A stretch of 64,000 bases of DNA from Holophagae bacterium (GTDB lineage: Bacteria > Acidobacteriota > Holophagae > Acanthopleuribacterales > Acanthopleuribacteraceae): contig JAJCXM010000025.1 of the NCBI GenBank assembly GCA_029263455.1, positions 1-64,000 of the forward strand, written 5' to 3'. Made by a program: the position numbers and the translations under genes. Below the pieces are notes generated by a model that worked only from the letters and a program-made list of their open reading frames with translations, did not search any database and was not told the origin of the DNA. This document shows, piece by piece, positions 1 through 9,268 of this stretch. The first letter of the stretch is position 1. Every line of letters begins with the position of its first letter.

Positions 1-525
1 GGAAACGCCCACATTCATACGGGCCGGGTTGGGATTGAGGTCCAAGATCTCGGAGACGCGATCCCAGGCATCGTACTTGTATGTGTAACCCACGTTGGCA
101 TTGACGTAGATGGTGCGGCGTAACAGGTCACGCTGATCAAATTCACGCCATACGATGTGCGGTTCAGCCAGGTCGCGATAGAGGTAAACGGAACAAACGA
201 CGCGGCCCTTGGCATCGACGTAGGAACGCTCGGCGGTTCGGGGCCCGACCACTTGTGTGACGTTACCGATGGGATCACCAAAGGATTCGACGTTGTTGAG
301 GTTACCGGGCTGGTTGAAAGGGTTTTGCGCGAGCAGGTCTTCTTTCGTTGGCCAGCGCGACTTGTAGCCCGGGTAATGGTCGACCACTATGGATGAAGGG
401 TAGGTGTCGTAGGTGAAGTGGATGGCGCTGTCCGACACTTCGGATGCAGTGGCCTGTGCAACCACGATATCTGGAACCTCAACCTCGGTTTCATCAATGG
501 ATTCAGACAGAATGTCGCGAACCAT
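1..525 (-). CDS. Rhs/YD-repeat-like protein, partial (C-terminus beyond left edge)
   Basis: This minus-strand frame is open from an ATG at 525 (or a GTG at 531) to the window edge, 175 codons. It reads as Rhs/YD-type sequence: stretches such as RSYVDAKGRVV, REFDQRDLLRRTIYV and NVGYTYKYDAWDRVSEI follow the pattern of one tyrosine/aspartate strand after another seen in Rhs and teneurin-like shells. There is no signal peptide, and an in-frame TAG lies just upstream at 547-549, so the frame opens in the middle of repeat-like sequence. Rhs proteins are normally over 1000 residues. I infer either a 5'-truncated fragment or a gene whose true start was lost. Polymorphic-toxin shells encapsulate a C-terminal toxin, but that end is not visible here. 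Confidence 0.7.
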   Translation of the reverse strand, partial: MVRDILSESIDETEVEVPDIVVAQATASEVSDSAIHFTYDTYPSSIVVDHYPGYKSRWPTKEDLLAQNPFNQPGNLNNVESFGDPIGNVTQVVGPRTAERSYVDAKGRVVCSVYLYRDLAEPHIVWREFDQRDLLRRTIYVNANVGYTYKYDAWDRVSEILDLNPNPARMNVGVS

Positions 526-716
526 TTTCACCCGTCCGAGATCTTCCTAACACCATTATGGCAAGCGTGCGATAGATCATATTTCACTTTCCTGGGATCA
601 ATCAGTTCGTACCAGTTTAGTTCAGTTTTCCTTATGAATAATTCTTGATGCCCTTCATCAAGTCAAATCGGCTCTTTCTAAACAATAATAGCCCTAATAA
701 TCTTTGGGACTGCGCA

Positions 717-1451
717 ATGGAAGAATCGATATACCAACTTCCAACCGAAATGCTGGCTGTGCGGCGGCGGTTGGCTCGTACCTATATTTGTGGCAACGGC
801 ATCGAAATTGGGGCCTTACACCAGCCTTTGGAAACGACCAATCATGCACAGGTTCGATACCTGGACAGACTTAATGTCGAAGAATTGAGGAATCATTATC
901 CGGAGTTGGCGAGCCTGGACTTGGTTCAGGTCGACATTCTAGACGATGGTGAAAGGCTCAGTACCGTGTCTGCCATGAGCCTCGACTTCATCATTGCCAA
1001 CCATTTTTTGGAACACACCCAAAACCCCATTGCGACCATTGAATCTCATTTGGCTCGAATTAGAGAGGATGGCTATATCTATTATTCCATTCCCGACCGC
1101 GATCACGGTTTTGATAAAGACAGAAATCTGACAAGCTTTGAGCACGTACAACGAGACTACCAGGAAGGTCCTGGCGTTTCACACGAAGAACATCTGCGCG
1201 AATGGGTCACTTTGGTCAACAAGGCAAGTCCCGACCAGGTTGCCACACAAATGGAACAACTCAAATTGACCAATTACTCCATTCATTTCCACGTATGGGA
1301 TGGGCCTTCGTTTGCGGAGTTCTTAGAGCAAACTCGCGTTTTCTTGGGACGGCAATTTGATATCGTTGAGATGACGGCTAACATGAATGAGCATATTGCC
1401 ATCCTAAAGAAATGCGGCACTTTGATTAGTACTCGCCGCCGGTTGAATTGA
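717..1451 (+). CDS. Class I SAM-dependent methyltransferase
   Basis: A predicted soluble methyltransferase of about 244 residues. The SAM-binding motif I is GIEIGALHQPL, followed by RYLDRLNVEEL (acidic motif II region), DLVQVDILDDG and the motif IV/post-I segment DFIIANHFLEHTQNP, a pattern typical of Methyltransf_11-like enzymes often found with glycosyltransferases and cell-surface sugar genes. The frame is open from 645, but the first 24 residues are low-complexity (asparagine-rich) and unlike the rest, so I prefer the internal ATG at 717 (MEESIYQL). Neighbours give no pathway: an Rhs-like fragment lies upstream and a secreted protein downstream. The substrate is unknown. The fold assignment is good, the function beyond methyl transfer is not. 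Confidence 0.75.
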   Translation: MEESIYQLPTEMLAVRRRLARTYICGNGIEIGALHQPLETTNHAQVRYLDRLNVEELRNHYPELASLDLVQVDILDDGERLSTVSAMSLDFIIANHFLEHTQNPIATIESHLARIREDGYIYYSIPDRDHGFDKDRNLTSFEHVQRDYQEGPGVSHEEHLREWVTLVNKASPDQVATQMEQLKLTNYSIHFHVWDGPSFAEFLEQTRVFLGRQFDIVEMTANMNEHIAILKKCGTLISTRRRLN

Positions 1452-1792
1452 GAAAACACCTCAATACCCGAAGTCGATTGTTGAATTCATAACTTGCATG
1501 AAATATCTGTTCTACGGCATATGTTCTGCCTTTTCCACCATTCCAAAAAACGGCGCAATGGCGCCGATAGAAGCAAGGCTTAAGGAGTGAAACTGTGGAT
1601 AAGAAATAATTAACAATTTTGGATTCGTCGTCAGCCAGCTTAGTGTTGTAGCACCGCGGACCTTCCGCGCGTGCAACCCTGAAGATCCATTGGCCCGCTG
1701 AACAGCTAGCTATATTCTATGTGCTCATTGTCCTCAAGGGTTGAATAGGTTGCACTGATGGTTTTGAGTCTAATAATTAATCAAGGAAATCA
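1452..1792. other. Intergenic region
   Basis: This 341-bp gap between two plus-strand genes holds a strong stem-loop oriented for the minus strand (separate entry) and the ribosome-binding site AAGGA just before the ATG at 1793. I see no further gene. A small GC-rich inverted element (GCGGACCTTCCGC) lies near 1655-1668. Confidence 0.5.
1545..1566 (-). terminator. Rho-independent terminator-like hairpin on the minus strand
   Basis: A perfect 6-bp GC stem (CGGCGC at 1551-1556, GCGCCG at 1561-1566) with a 4-nt loop is followed, on the minus strand only, by six T residues (A run at 1545-1550). This is a textbook intrinsic terminator for leftward transcription. No minus-strand gene is recognised to its right before 4492, and the plus-strand gene ending at 1451 would need the opposite polarity. 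Confidence 0.6.
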
Positions 1793-3289
1793 ATGTTGAT
1801 GAAACACAGCCTAATCACCCTTCTAGTCTGCCTACTGGGAATAGTGTCAGTCCAAACGCAAGCACAAACAATTATGCTAAATGGTTGCCAAAGTGGATTT
1901 TGGGAACTTACTAGCAAGGATGTCCAAGCTGATGGCAGTTACCTGTCTAACCGTGCGACTTCGACCTCTCACTGCCTCTTTGACGGATCTGTTTCCATGG
2001 ATGAATTTAGGATGTACGCTGAACAAGGCAAGGTCGTCTTTCGAGGTATGAGCCTGACAAGTATCGCGGACGAAGAAAACAAGCAAAAGACTCTATGGGC
2101 GATGGTAGGGGATAGCGGTTTAACGATCACCGATGGCCACCTTGATAAGGGCGTTTTGAAAACGGAGGGCAGCGGTAAGGATAATTCTGGATCCTTTATG
2201 GAAAGGTCAACAACTACCTATCCGTCTGAGGATCAATACATCTTTGTCCTTGAACGGTCATACGATCAAGGGTCCAACTGGATTTCTCCTTATAACGAGA
2301 TAAGCGCGAAGCGAGTCTCCGACGCCCCACCCCCATTGCCCATAGAGCTAGACGAGGCTGTGGCAAAAAATAATCAACATGTCAGGGCGGTAGGCAGCTG
2401 GCATCTAAGTATTCGTATCGTAAACCCAGATGGTTCGACTGAGTTAAGACATGGATTGGAAAAGGTAACTGTTATTCTTGATGGGTTGGCGGAATTATCC
2501 GAAATATCTGAGTTTGATACAGATGGCACATTGGTCTCACAGAAAGTGCGTTTTTCATCTAGATATGCGGATACGTGGCGTTCAGTCCTGTGGACAGTTG
2601 GCAGCAGCACCGTATTGATCGATGAATTACCTGTTAATTCTCTTAGTGGACATCAAGTAAACAACGGACAAATGGATCGCAAAACCTCGATCAAGGTCAG
2701 CGAACTGAGTCCAAGTCACTATGTGATGGCCATCAAGCGTGACGACCAAACACTCTTGAACGTGATTGGACATAAACTGATACCCGAACCGAAACCAATC
2801 GTTTCGCCGCTGGGAACTGAGGTCACCGATTTCGCCTGTCGAGATTACAATTTCGTGCTGGGAAACTGGAAATTGAACGCATCGTCTTTAAAACCAGATG
2901 GGTCTAGAAATCATGGTGTTGGTTATGTGCACGCATACCCGATTCACGACAACTCAGCGACAGCCGCTGAAATGCACGTTTTTTTTGAAGATGGTACGGG
3001 TTTCCGGGGTACGACGACCAGAGTCTACAATGTTATGTCGGGTCGATGGGACGTAGCGTGGATCAGTGATGGTGGCAAGGCTACCACGGGCCACTCAATC
3101 GCAAATAATACGGATGTCTGCGACGAGATTTGGGCCTCCAGAGATCAGCGAGGCACGTTTAAGGACACACTGAGACTTTTCGACATTACCCACGATCGTT
3201 TTGAAGTACAAATGAACCGTCTTTACGATGGAAACCCAAGGATCATAAAGGATATCTGGGTATATACGGCGTTCCGATTGCAACCTTAA
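1793..3289 (+). CDS. Secreted protein with three tandem DUF1579/calycin-like units
   Basis: A 498-residue exported protein of unknown function. Residues 1-24 form a signal peptide (MKHSLITLLVCLLGIVS core, likely cleavage near VQTQAQ). The body contains three similar units of about 140-160 residues, each opening with the same motif: GFWELTSKDVQADGS near residue 35, GSWHLSIRIVNPDGS near 202 and GNWKLNASSLKPDGS near 355. Each then has beta-rich sequence, as in DUF1579-like or other lipocalin-type barrels that begin with G-x-W-x-L. No enzymatic motif is visible. A ribosome-binding site AAGGA precedes the ATG at 1793; an alternative ATG lies two codons on. The gene stands alone. The repeat structure is seen directly; the calycin fold is an inference. 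Confidence 0.7.
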   Translation: MLMKHSLITLLVCLLGIVSVQTQAQTIMLNGCQSGFWELTSKDVQADGSYLSNRATSTSHCLFDGSVSMDEFRMYAEQGKVVFRGMSLTSIADEENKQKTLWAMVGDSGLTITDGHLDKGVLKTEGSGKDNSGSFMERSTTTYPSEDQYIFVLERSYDQGSNWISPYNEISAKRVSDAPPPLPIELDEAVAKNNQHVRAVGSWHLSIRIVNPDGSTELRHGLEKVTVILDGLAELSEISEFDTDGTLVSQKVRFSSRYADTWRSVLWTVGSSTVLIDELPVNSLSGHQVNNGQMDRKTSIKVSELSPSHYVMAIKRDDQTLLNVIGHKLIPEPKPIVSPLGTEVTDFACRDYNFVLGNWKLNASSLKPDGSRNHGVGYVHAYPIHDNSATAAEMHVFFEDGTGFRGTTTRVYNVMSGRWDVAWISDGGKATTGHSIANNTDVCDEIWASRDQRGTFKDTLRLFDITHDRFEVQMNRLYDGNPRIIKDIWVYTAFRLQP

Positions 3290-3942
3290 CCATCAAACGC
3301 TTGCGGATCATCAAACAACGGGGACCGATATCCTGAAATTACCCCTATGACTCTCAGTCATTTTGGGCTGTATCATCTGGAGGATGTTTATCTGTCGCAA
3401 GTCAGAGTGCCGTCTTGGACGGCCTTAGCAGCAGAGGTCGTAGGTAGATTGATTTGAATTCAATCGCGATGGTTCGATGAAGCAGAGTACCCTCGCGCTT
3501 AAAAGGAGATTGTCGAATATACGAATAACAGAAGTGGATTTACGCACATTTTGTAACAGGCTCTGCAAACCACTCGAATATTCATTTCACGTGACATATA
3601 GCGATCAGAGTAGGATCAATAGCACCCTAAACCATCCTGACTCGCGGTGAAGCATCTCAAAACGAAGCGGTGGGGTCTGTGCCTAATATCTGGCGACTGA
3701 TCAGAAGAATCTCTTTTCGTTAGGGCTTGGGTGATGCTCTTTCGCTTCTATGGGTGACAGCGCTTTTTTCGCGGTCCCGTTGTTATTCGATCCCAACAAT
3801 CTTCAACATCAATGAATCGTAGAGGCTCTGTTTGTCCATTATTGATGCGAGACAGGCGTATCAGGAGATGATCTGATCAACTCGAAATCGGTTTTTCAAT
3901 GCAACTTCACTTTCTCCGATACAATGATCATGGAGCGGCTAT
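3290..3942. other. Long intergenic region upstream of the sigma factor gene
   Basis: These 653 bases have stops in all frames and no convincing gene. A weak hairpin ATGACT/AGTCAT (3347-3361) followed by TTT lies about 60 bp after the previous gene and might be a poor terminator. A GATACAAT box near 3918-3925 could be a -10 element for the sigma gene, but no good -35 is evident. Confidence 0.35.
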
Positions 3943-4491
3943 ATGTCTGATGAATTAACAAACAACCCTTTTGAAAATGGGGCGGCCTTCAACCAGTTTC
4001 TGATGGTTGCTTACAACGATTTGCACCAGATTGCGCAACGGCTCTTCTCAACTGAGCGCGACAATCACACGCTTCAACCCACGGCCCTGGTCCACGAAGC
4101 CTATTTGAAACTTATCAGTAGGGGTTCGAATACTTATTGGAAAAATTCCGGCCAGTTTTATGCCTTCGCTGCGGGTGTCATGCGTCAGATTTTGGTGGAT
4201 CATGCGCGCAAGAAAAATGCCGTAAAACGTGGCGGAACCGAAGTGATTGTTCCGCTGATAGACGAAGCGGACGTAAATAGCATGTTCAATCTTGATATCC
4301 TGGACCTGGACCAAGCGTTGCTCGAATTGGCGGAAAAAGATCCTCGCAAAGCGGAGCTCGTTGAATTGAAGTTCTTTGGTGGCTTGACCAACGCTGAAAT
4401 TGCAGAGCAGTTGGGTCTCTCGGTTAAGTCGATTGAGCGTGATTGGCGCCTTTCGCGTGCCTTTCTCTATAGTCGCGTTCGCAAGAAGTAA
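3943..4491 (+). CDS. PF07638-type (ECF-like) RNA polymerase sigma factor
   Basis: A 182-residue sigma factor of the Acidobacteria/Planctomycetes 'ECF-like' group (PF07638, TIGR02999). Region 2 is LQPTALVHEAYLKLI with FYAFAAGVMRQILVDHARK. Region 4 is the helix-turn-helix VELKFFGGLTNAEIAEQLG followed by KSIERDWRLSRAFL, whose conserved RDW segment is a hallmark of the group. It recruits core polymerase to unknown promoters. A GGAG ribosome-binding site precedes the ATG. Its TAA (4489-4491) is immediately followed by the stop of the facing TPR-kinase gene. In related genomes such sigma genes usually sit upstream of, and co-directional with, a TPR-Ser/Thr kinase, so the facing arrangement suggests a partnership kept after an inversion. 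No anti-sigma gene is adjacent. Confidence 0.9.
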   Translation: MSDELTNNPFENGAAFNQFLMVAYNDLHQIAQRLFSTERDNHTLQPTALVHEAYLKLISRGSNTYWKNSGQFYAFAAGVMRQILVDHARKKNAVKRGGTEVIVPLIDEADVNSMFNLDILDLDQALLELAEKDPRKAELVELKFFGGLTNAEIAEQLGLSVKSIERDWRLSRAFLYSRVRKK

Positions 4492-7317
4492 TTAGCCGTC
4501 TGGCAACAAGAGTTTGGAGAGCTTATTCAACTCCCGCTTAGTAGCGGGGTTATGGAGTTTAGATACGCTGCCAGTCTCTTTCTGTTTGGATAGGATCGAT
4601 CGGGCTTCGTCTGCTTTCCCAAGTTTGTGGAGGCAGGCCGCAAGATAGATTTCTACCTCGGCTGTTCGATGATCCACGGGTCCAAACTTACCAAGGGTAA
4701 TCGCTAGGCTTTTCTCCAGCAGCGACATGGCCTGGGCATGGTTGGATTGCTGCATTTGGATGCGAGCCAAACCCAAGTAGACCAGTCCAAAACGATGGTG
4801 GTCCGGTCCCAGCGCGTCCGTCAGAATATGCTGTGCCTGCTCAAAGGCAAATTGGGCCTCGACCAATTTGCCCTGTTCCAATATGGCAAATCCGCTGTTG
4901 ATCCAGGTGATCCCCACATTCTGATGACCTTCACCCATGGTGTTGATGAAGATGGTGCGGGCTGATGTAGAGTTTGAAACGGCTTCGTCGATGCGGTCCA
5001 TGTCAAGCAAGAGGCGTCCCAAATTATTATAGCCAACGGCAACGCGCCAATGGTTTTCTCCGTAACTTTCAATCAACGACGAGAGCGCTTCACGGTAGAG
5101 CGGCTCTGCTTCCTCAAATCGACCCATCTCACGCAAGAGAATGCCGTAGTTGGTTTTCGTATGTGTGGTTTTATGATGGTCGTCGCCAAACGCTTTTGTT
5201 CGGATTGAAAGCGCCTGGCGGTAGTGATGATCTGATTCCTGCCAACGACCTTGTTTTCGATAGACCAAACCTAGGAAATGATGACATTGCCCAATGTCGG
5301 GATGATTCTCTTCCAAGACGGTTAGTCTCGATTCCATGGCTTTGAGCACCAAGGCCTCAGCGCGGCTCCATTCATCCTTCTCAACCAAGATGTCGGCGAT
5401 ACCCATCAAGTCATTGCTGTAACTGAGGACAGAACTCATGTCTCGGTCGGCTATGTCCAATGCCTTTTGAAAATAGATCAATGCCTCATCGAGTTCCCCA
5501 CGAATCTGGTTGATCAAACCAAAACGGTGGTAAATGGACCCCAATTGCCTATTAGAGCAATCACTACATCGTTCATAAGTTTCGGCTGCCATGAGGCAAT
5601 AGGCTTGTGATTCTTCAATTTGGTTCTGTTTCCAAGACAGCAACGAAAATTCCAAGTAACAAGACACCAGTTTGCTAGATGGTTCTTGCTTCTTGAAGTG
5701 GTCCAGAGCGACGGCAAGCGTGCCCTTGGCCTGATCATATTCCTCGAGCTGGAGATAGGTATATGACAAATATAGATTTGACTCTGATATCAGGTCTTCG
5801 TGGCGATCTGATTGTTGCTCAAAAAAGGCGACTGATTCTTCCAACAGAGATTTGCTTTTCTCGAAGAAGCCCAGGTTATGGTAGATGTAGCCCAGCACCA
5901 TGAGCATTTCGGCACGCAGATCGGGTTGATCGCCCAATTCAATCTCCAAGGTTTGGGTCCCGCGATCAAGCAGTTCCTTGGCGGTCAGGGTGGTGTTAGT
6001 CACATTATCCGGGCTTGAAGATCGAAAAATGCCAGACAGATAGTTGACGAACTGCCTCGATTTCTGAGATTCGTGCAGGGCTTTGTTTTTTTGCTGAGTA
6101 ATCTTTACGGTGTGAAAAATACTGGCACCCAGAAGCAAGGCCATGAAAAGGCCAGCGTAAATGACGGCCGTCAGATTGCGAGTGACAAACTTTCTTGTCT
6201 TATACCAACGATGGTGTTGACGGGCTGTGACGGGAGCACCGGTGAGAAAACCGTGTATTTCGTCGGCTAGTTCGAGCGCGGAGCTATATCTGTTTTCTGG
6301 CTTTTTTTCCAATGCCTTTAGGCAGACCCAATCCAAATCCTCGCGTAAAGACACCAGCCACCTTTTTTGTGAGGGCGTCGAAAGCCTCGCTGGCGGTTCA
6401 AACCTGGAGCTGGGAAGCGGCGGTTGATGTTCCAAAATGGCGTGTTGCAAGCGCGCGATATTAGAAGAGCTAGCGCCAGCGAACGGACGCACACCGGTAA
6501 TCAACTCAAATAACAAGAGCCCAAGACCATAAATGTCACTTGCAGTCGAAATCGGGTTGCCCTCTATTTGCTCTGGACTTGCGTAGTCTGGGGTCATGAC
6601 CTGTTGATGGGTTTGGGTTAAGTCGGCACTCTCTGTCTTGAGAACTTTTGAGATTCCGAAATCAAGAAGTGTCACTTCGCCCTGTTCATTAACCAAGATA
6701 TTGCTGGGTTTTAAGTCTCTGTGTACCACTAGGTTCGTGTGAGCAAAGTGAACCGCGTGGCAGATCTGATTGAATAAATTGAGTCGCTCGCGTAGCCCCA
6801 GTTTCTCGGCGAATTGGACCAGATTTTGGCCTTGTACGTATTCCATCACGAAATAGGGTTGGCCACTTTCAGCCACGCCAGCATCCAGGAGCCTACAAAT
6901 GTTGGGATGATCCAAGCTCGCTAAGATTTCCTTTTCGTACAGGAAGCGTTGATATCGTTCGTGCGTCATATGCCATTGCAGGAACTTAATAGCAACTTCT
7001 TTGTGAAATTGACCATCTGCCCGCGTTGCCTTGAAGACTACGCCCATTCCGCCCGCGCCTAGCTGCTCACCGAGCTCATAGGGGCCGATACGGCTGCCGG
7101 TTGTTGGGCACGCGTTCAACACAGATTGCGAGAGCGGATTGCCCTCCATGAACGTCGACGCGTTTTGATCGCAACTAATGAGCCGCAAGACTTCTGTTAG
7201 GACGTGCCGGTCCTTTTCGCAGGCTTCCACTAAGAATGTGTGGCGTTGTGCTTCGGGAAGCTCAAGCGCTCGATGGAAAAGAGATTCTATTTTGGGCCAT
7301 TGATCGGGTTCTACCAA
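4492..7317 (-). CDS. Membrane-anchored Ser/Thr protein kinase with TPR repeats
   Basis: A 941-residue PknB-type kinase. The N-terminal segment WPKIESLFHRALELPEAQR (residues 7-25) is shared by this kinase class. The catalytic domain spans about 80-355: glycine loop GAGGMGVVF, lysine of VAIKF at 111, catalytic loop HRDLKPSNIL at 199-208, LLDFG at 217-221 and ASPEQ at 246-250. A single transmembrane helix lies at about 383-402, followed by some 500 residues of TPR-like helix pairs, for example YHNLGFFEKSKSLLEESV and YNNLGRLLLDMDRIDEAV. The start is a TTG supported by GGAGG at 7323-7327 with 5-nt spacing. The gene ends base-to-base against the plus-strand sigma gene. The topology implies that the TPR part is outside the cytoplasm if the kinase is inside, or is tethered at the membrane. 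Ligand and substrates are unknown. Confidence 0.95.
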   Translation of the reverse strand: MVEPDQWPKIESLFHRALELPEAQRHTFLVEACEKDRHVLTEVLRLISCDQNASTFMEGNPLSQSVLNACPTTGSRIGPYELGEQLGAGGMGVVFKATRADGQFHKEVAIKFLQWHMTHERYQRFLYEKEILASLDHPNICRLLDAGVAESGQPYFVMEYVQGQNLVQFAEKLGLRERLNLFNQICHAVHFAHTNLVVHRDLKPSNILVNEQGEVTLLDFGISKVLKTESADLTQTHQQVMTPDYASPEQIEGNPISTASDIYGLGLLLFELITGVRPFAGASSSNIARLQHAILEHQPPLPSSRFEPPARLSTPSQKRWLVSLREDLDWVCLKALEKKPENRYSSALELADEIHGFLTGAPVTARQHHRWYKTRKFVTRNLTAVIYAGLFMALLLGASIFHTVKITQQKNKALHESQKSRQFVNYLSGIFRSSSPDNVTNTTLTAKELLDRGTQTLEIELGDQPDLRAEMLMVLGYIYHNLGFFEKSKSLLEESVAFFEQQSDRHEDLISESNLYLSYTYLQLEEYDQAKGTLAVALDHFKKQEPSSKLVSCYLEFSLLSWKQNQIEESQAYCLMAAETYERCSDCSNRQLGSIYHRFGLINQIRGELDEALIYFQKALDIADRDMSSVLSYSNDLMGIADILVEKDEWSRAEALVLKAMESRLTVLEENHPDIGQCHHFLGLVYRKQGRWQESDHHYRQALSIRTKAFGDDHHKTTHTKTNYGILLREMGRFEEAEPLYREALSSLIESYGENHWRVAVGYNNLGRLLLDMDRIDEAVSNSTSARTIFINTMGEGHQNVGITWINSGFAILEQGKLVEAQFAFEQAQHILTDALGPDHHRFGLVYLGLARIQMQQSNHAQAMSLLEKSLAITLGKFGPVDHRTAEVEIYLAACLHKLGKADEARSILSKQKETGSVSKLHNPATKRELNKLSKLLLPDG

Positions 7318-7670
7318 TCGACCCTCCAGGCTCCGTACTTATGGATAGTATGACAGCCAATCGTAGCACGGCTGTCCTACAAGCTTGAACGCGATCCCGA
7401 TACGAATACGTGGGGTTGTTTATGTCTCGCGGCACGCCATATTCGAGTTCTTTGGAAGGCAAATCGCCAGTCTGCGTGACCCAATTCCGCAAACGTGCCA
7501 CAGCCGACCAATCCCTATCAGATAAAGGTTGTTGAAAAGCTAGAGGCTAGGTCAGGTGGTACGCAGTCCAAATACACGGGTCTCAAAGGACCCTATATCA
7601 AATCGATGCTGACCATATCTTTTTAGATTGGTCCAAATACGGGTGAAAAACTCGCTCGAAATGTGACGTG
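7318..7670. other. Intergenic region between two minus-strand genes
   Basis: This 353-bp gap separates the serine hydrolase end from the kinase start. It should carry the kinase promoter. Apart from the GGAGG site at 7323-7327 I see no gene, strong hairpin or repeat. Confidence 0.4.
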
Positions 7671-9182
7671 TCAGGGTTGCCTTACAAATGTCTCGTCGTT
7701 CCAGGTGAAACTGACGAGTGCGCCGTCGTCGTTGCGGATGAAGCGTACCTGTTCGAGACTCTCGAATGGATGATTCTGTGCCGCGAAAAGATCCTTGCTC
7801 GCCGCTAGCAGCTTGGCCTTTTGGGAGTGAACACGCACGGACAATTGCTGGTCCACCAAAGCTATCTCCGCGGTTAAGTAGGGGTTGGCTGCTTGAAAAC
7901 GCCCCACATACTGGCTGAGTTCGTCCTTGCTGGGCGACCATTTCCAGCCACCCCAGCTTTCTTGGGCTCGCTCGTCGGCCAAGCTTGATTGCCGCCACTC
8001 TAATAACTTGCTAGTGCGTTTGGGGTACTCTTGATGCCTTAACGCGGCCATTTCGTCGGCTTTAGGATCATCTAACAAATACTGAAGATATTGGAATAAG
8101 GTTCGGCCCGTGAACCATCCGGTCATATTATCTGAATTGGAGAAGACCGCCACGCCAACACCTAGATCTGGTGAAAAGGCCATGATGGTACGCGCACCTG
8201 TGTATCCGCCGCCGTGGATGTAAAGCAGATGCCCCTGATACTCACACACATTCCAACCCATTGCATAACCCGAGCACGGCAATTCGTAAGGGTTCCGTTG
8301 TTCAGGATCGGTATCCACACCTATTTTATGCGCGGCTAACAGCTGGTCTTGCGTGATGCCTGATCCTTTGGGTCCTGTTTGACGCAATTGTAACTGCAAC
8401 CATTTGGCCATATCGTTCGCGGAAATGACCATACCGCCAGCCGACTGCATCATCTCGTCGGTTTTAGGCTCTATGCCATGCCAACCCTTATCCTCGCCGA
8501 GCCATTGATGGCTCCACGCGACTTCCAAGGGTTTGAAATCCGACGTTCGAGCAGATGTCTTTGACATGCCCAACGGCTTAGTAACTGTGTCTGCAAGCCA
8601 GTCCTGCCATGTCTTCTGAGTTTGCGTTTCCAGAATGGCTGCATAAATGTTGTAGCCCAAATTGTCATAGGCAAAGCCAGGCTCGCGTGCCTTGGCGTAT
8701 TTATTGAGGATATCGACGTAGTCGGCGGGTTCGACGCGCGTGACGTAGGCTTCCAAAAAGGTAAGTGGATCACACTCGATAGGCACTTGATGAGTCAGAA
8801 GGTGACGTAACGTCCAACCATCGCCATCCACTCCGTCAGGCCATCTTAACTGCGGCCAATAGGATTGAATCGAGCGATCAATTGGAAGAATGCCGTCTTG
8901 ATCCAATTTAACCGCTAAGAGTCCTATAAAAGCTTTGGTTTGGGAGGCAACGTAAATCGGTGTGTCCGGCGTCATAGGCAGTTGTGCTTGGGCGTGACGC
9001 TGACCCTGAACATGAGACAGAACCACTTTGTCTTTCGTGACGATGACGGCTGCGAAACCGGGACCCAGGTTGGGCGCGTCCTTTATGAATTCGACTAGTT
9101 TTTGTGCGGCTAGTTCAGGTGTACCGGCGTAACACCAGCTAACGATCCCAAAGCCCCATATGATCTTGCCTAAAACCGACAT
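7671..9182 (-). CDS. Serine hydrolase, beta-lactamase class C / esterase family
   Basis: A 503-residue exported penicillin-binding-like hydrolase. From the chosen start, residues 1-20 (MSVLGKIIWGFGIVSWCYAG) are a signal peptide. The S-x-x-K nucleophile motif is ASQTKAF (Ser 80, Lys 83), the second motif Y-x-N is FAYDNLGYN (about Tyr 172), and the third is HGGGYTG. These three define class C beta-lactamase-related enzymes (PF00144), which include esterases and D-aminopeptidases, so the substrate cannot be read from sequence. The frame extends to 9266, but the ATG at 9182 has GGAGG six bases upstream (AGGTCAACT spacer region) and begins the signal peptide, which decides the start. An AraC-type gene is transcribed divergently 86 bp away and probably regulates it. 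Confidence 0.88.
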   Translation of the reverse strand: MSVLGKIIWGFGIVSWCYAGTPELAAQKLVEFIKDAPNLGPGFAAVIVTKDKVVLSHVQGQRHAQAQLPMTPDTPIYVASQTKAFIGLLAVKLDQDGILPIDRSIQSYWPQLRWPDGVDGDGWTLRHLLTHQVPIECDPLTFLEAYVTRVEPADYVDILNKYAKAREPGFAYDNLGYNIYAAILETQTQKTWQDWLADTVTKPLGMSKTSARTSDFKPLEVAWSHQWLGEDKGWHGIEPKTDEMMQSAGGMVISANDMAKWLQLQLRQTGPKGSGITQDQLLAAHKIGVDTDPEQRNPYELPCSGYAMGWNVCEYQGHLLYIHGGGYTGARTIMAFSPDLGVGVAVFSNSDNMTGWFTGRTLFQYLQYLLDDPKADEMAALRHQEYPKRTSKLLEWRQSSLADERAQESWGGWKWSPSKDELSQYVGRFQAANPYLTAEIALVDQQLSVRVHSQKAKLLAASKDLFAAQNHPFESLEQVRFIRNDDGALVSFTWNDETFVRQP

Positions 9183-9268
9183 AGTTGACCTCCAAAGAGC
9201 ACGATTTATCAACCACAATAATGGCTCGTGCGTATGTAGTCTTGTATGCATGAAACATGGAGACAACG

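Noticed and set aside
4200-4391. Open frames antisense to the sigma gene at 3943-4491
   Set aside because: They lie entirely inside a well-supported gene and show no protein-like motif.
7552-7998. Minus-strand frame overlapping the end of the serine hydrolase gene
   Set aside because: It is out of frame with the hydrolase, basic and low in complexity, and has no start signal.
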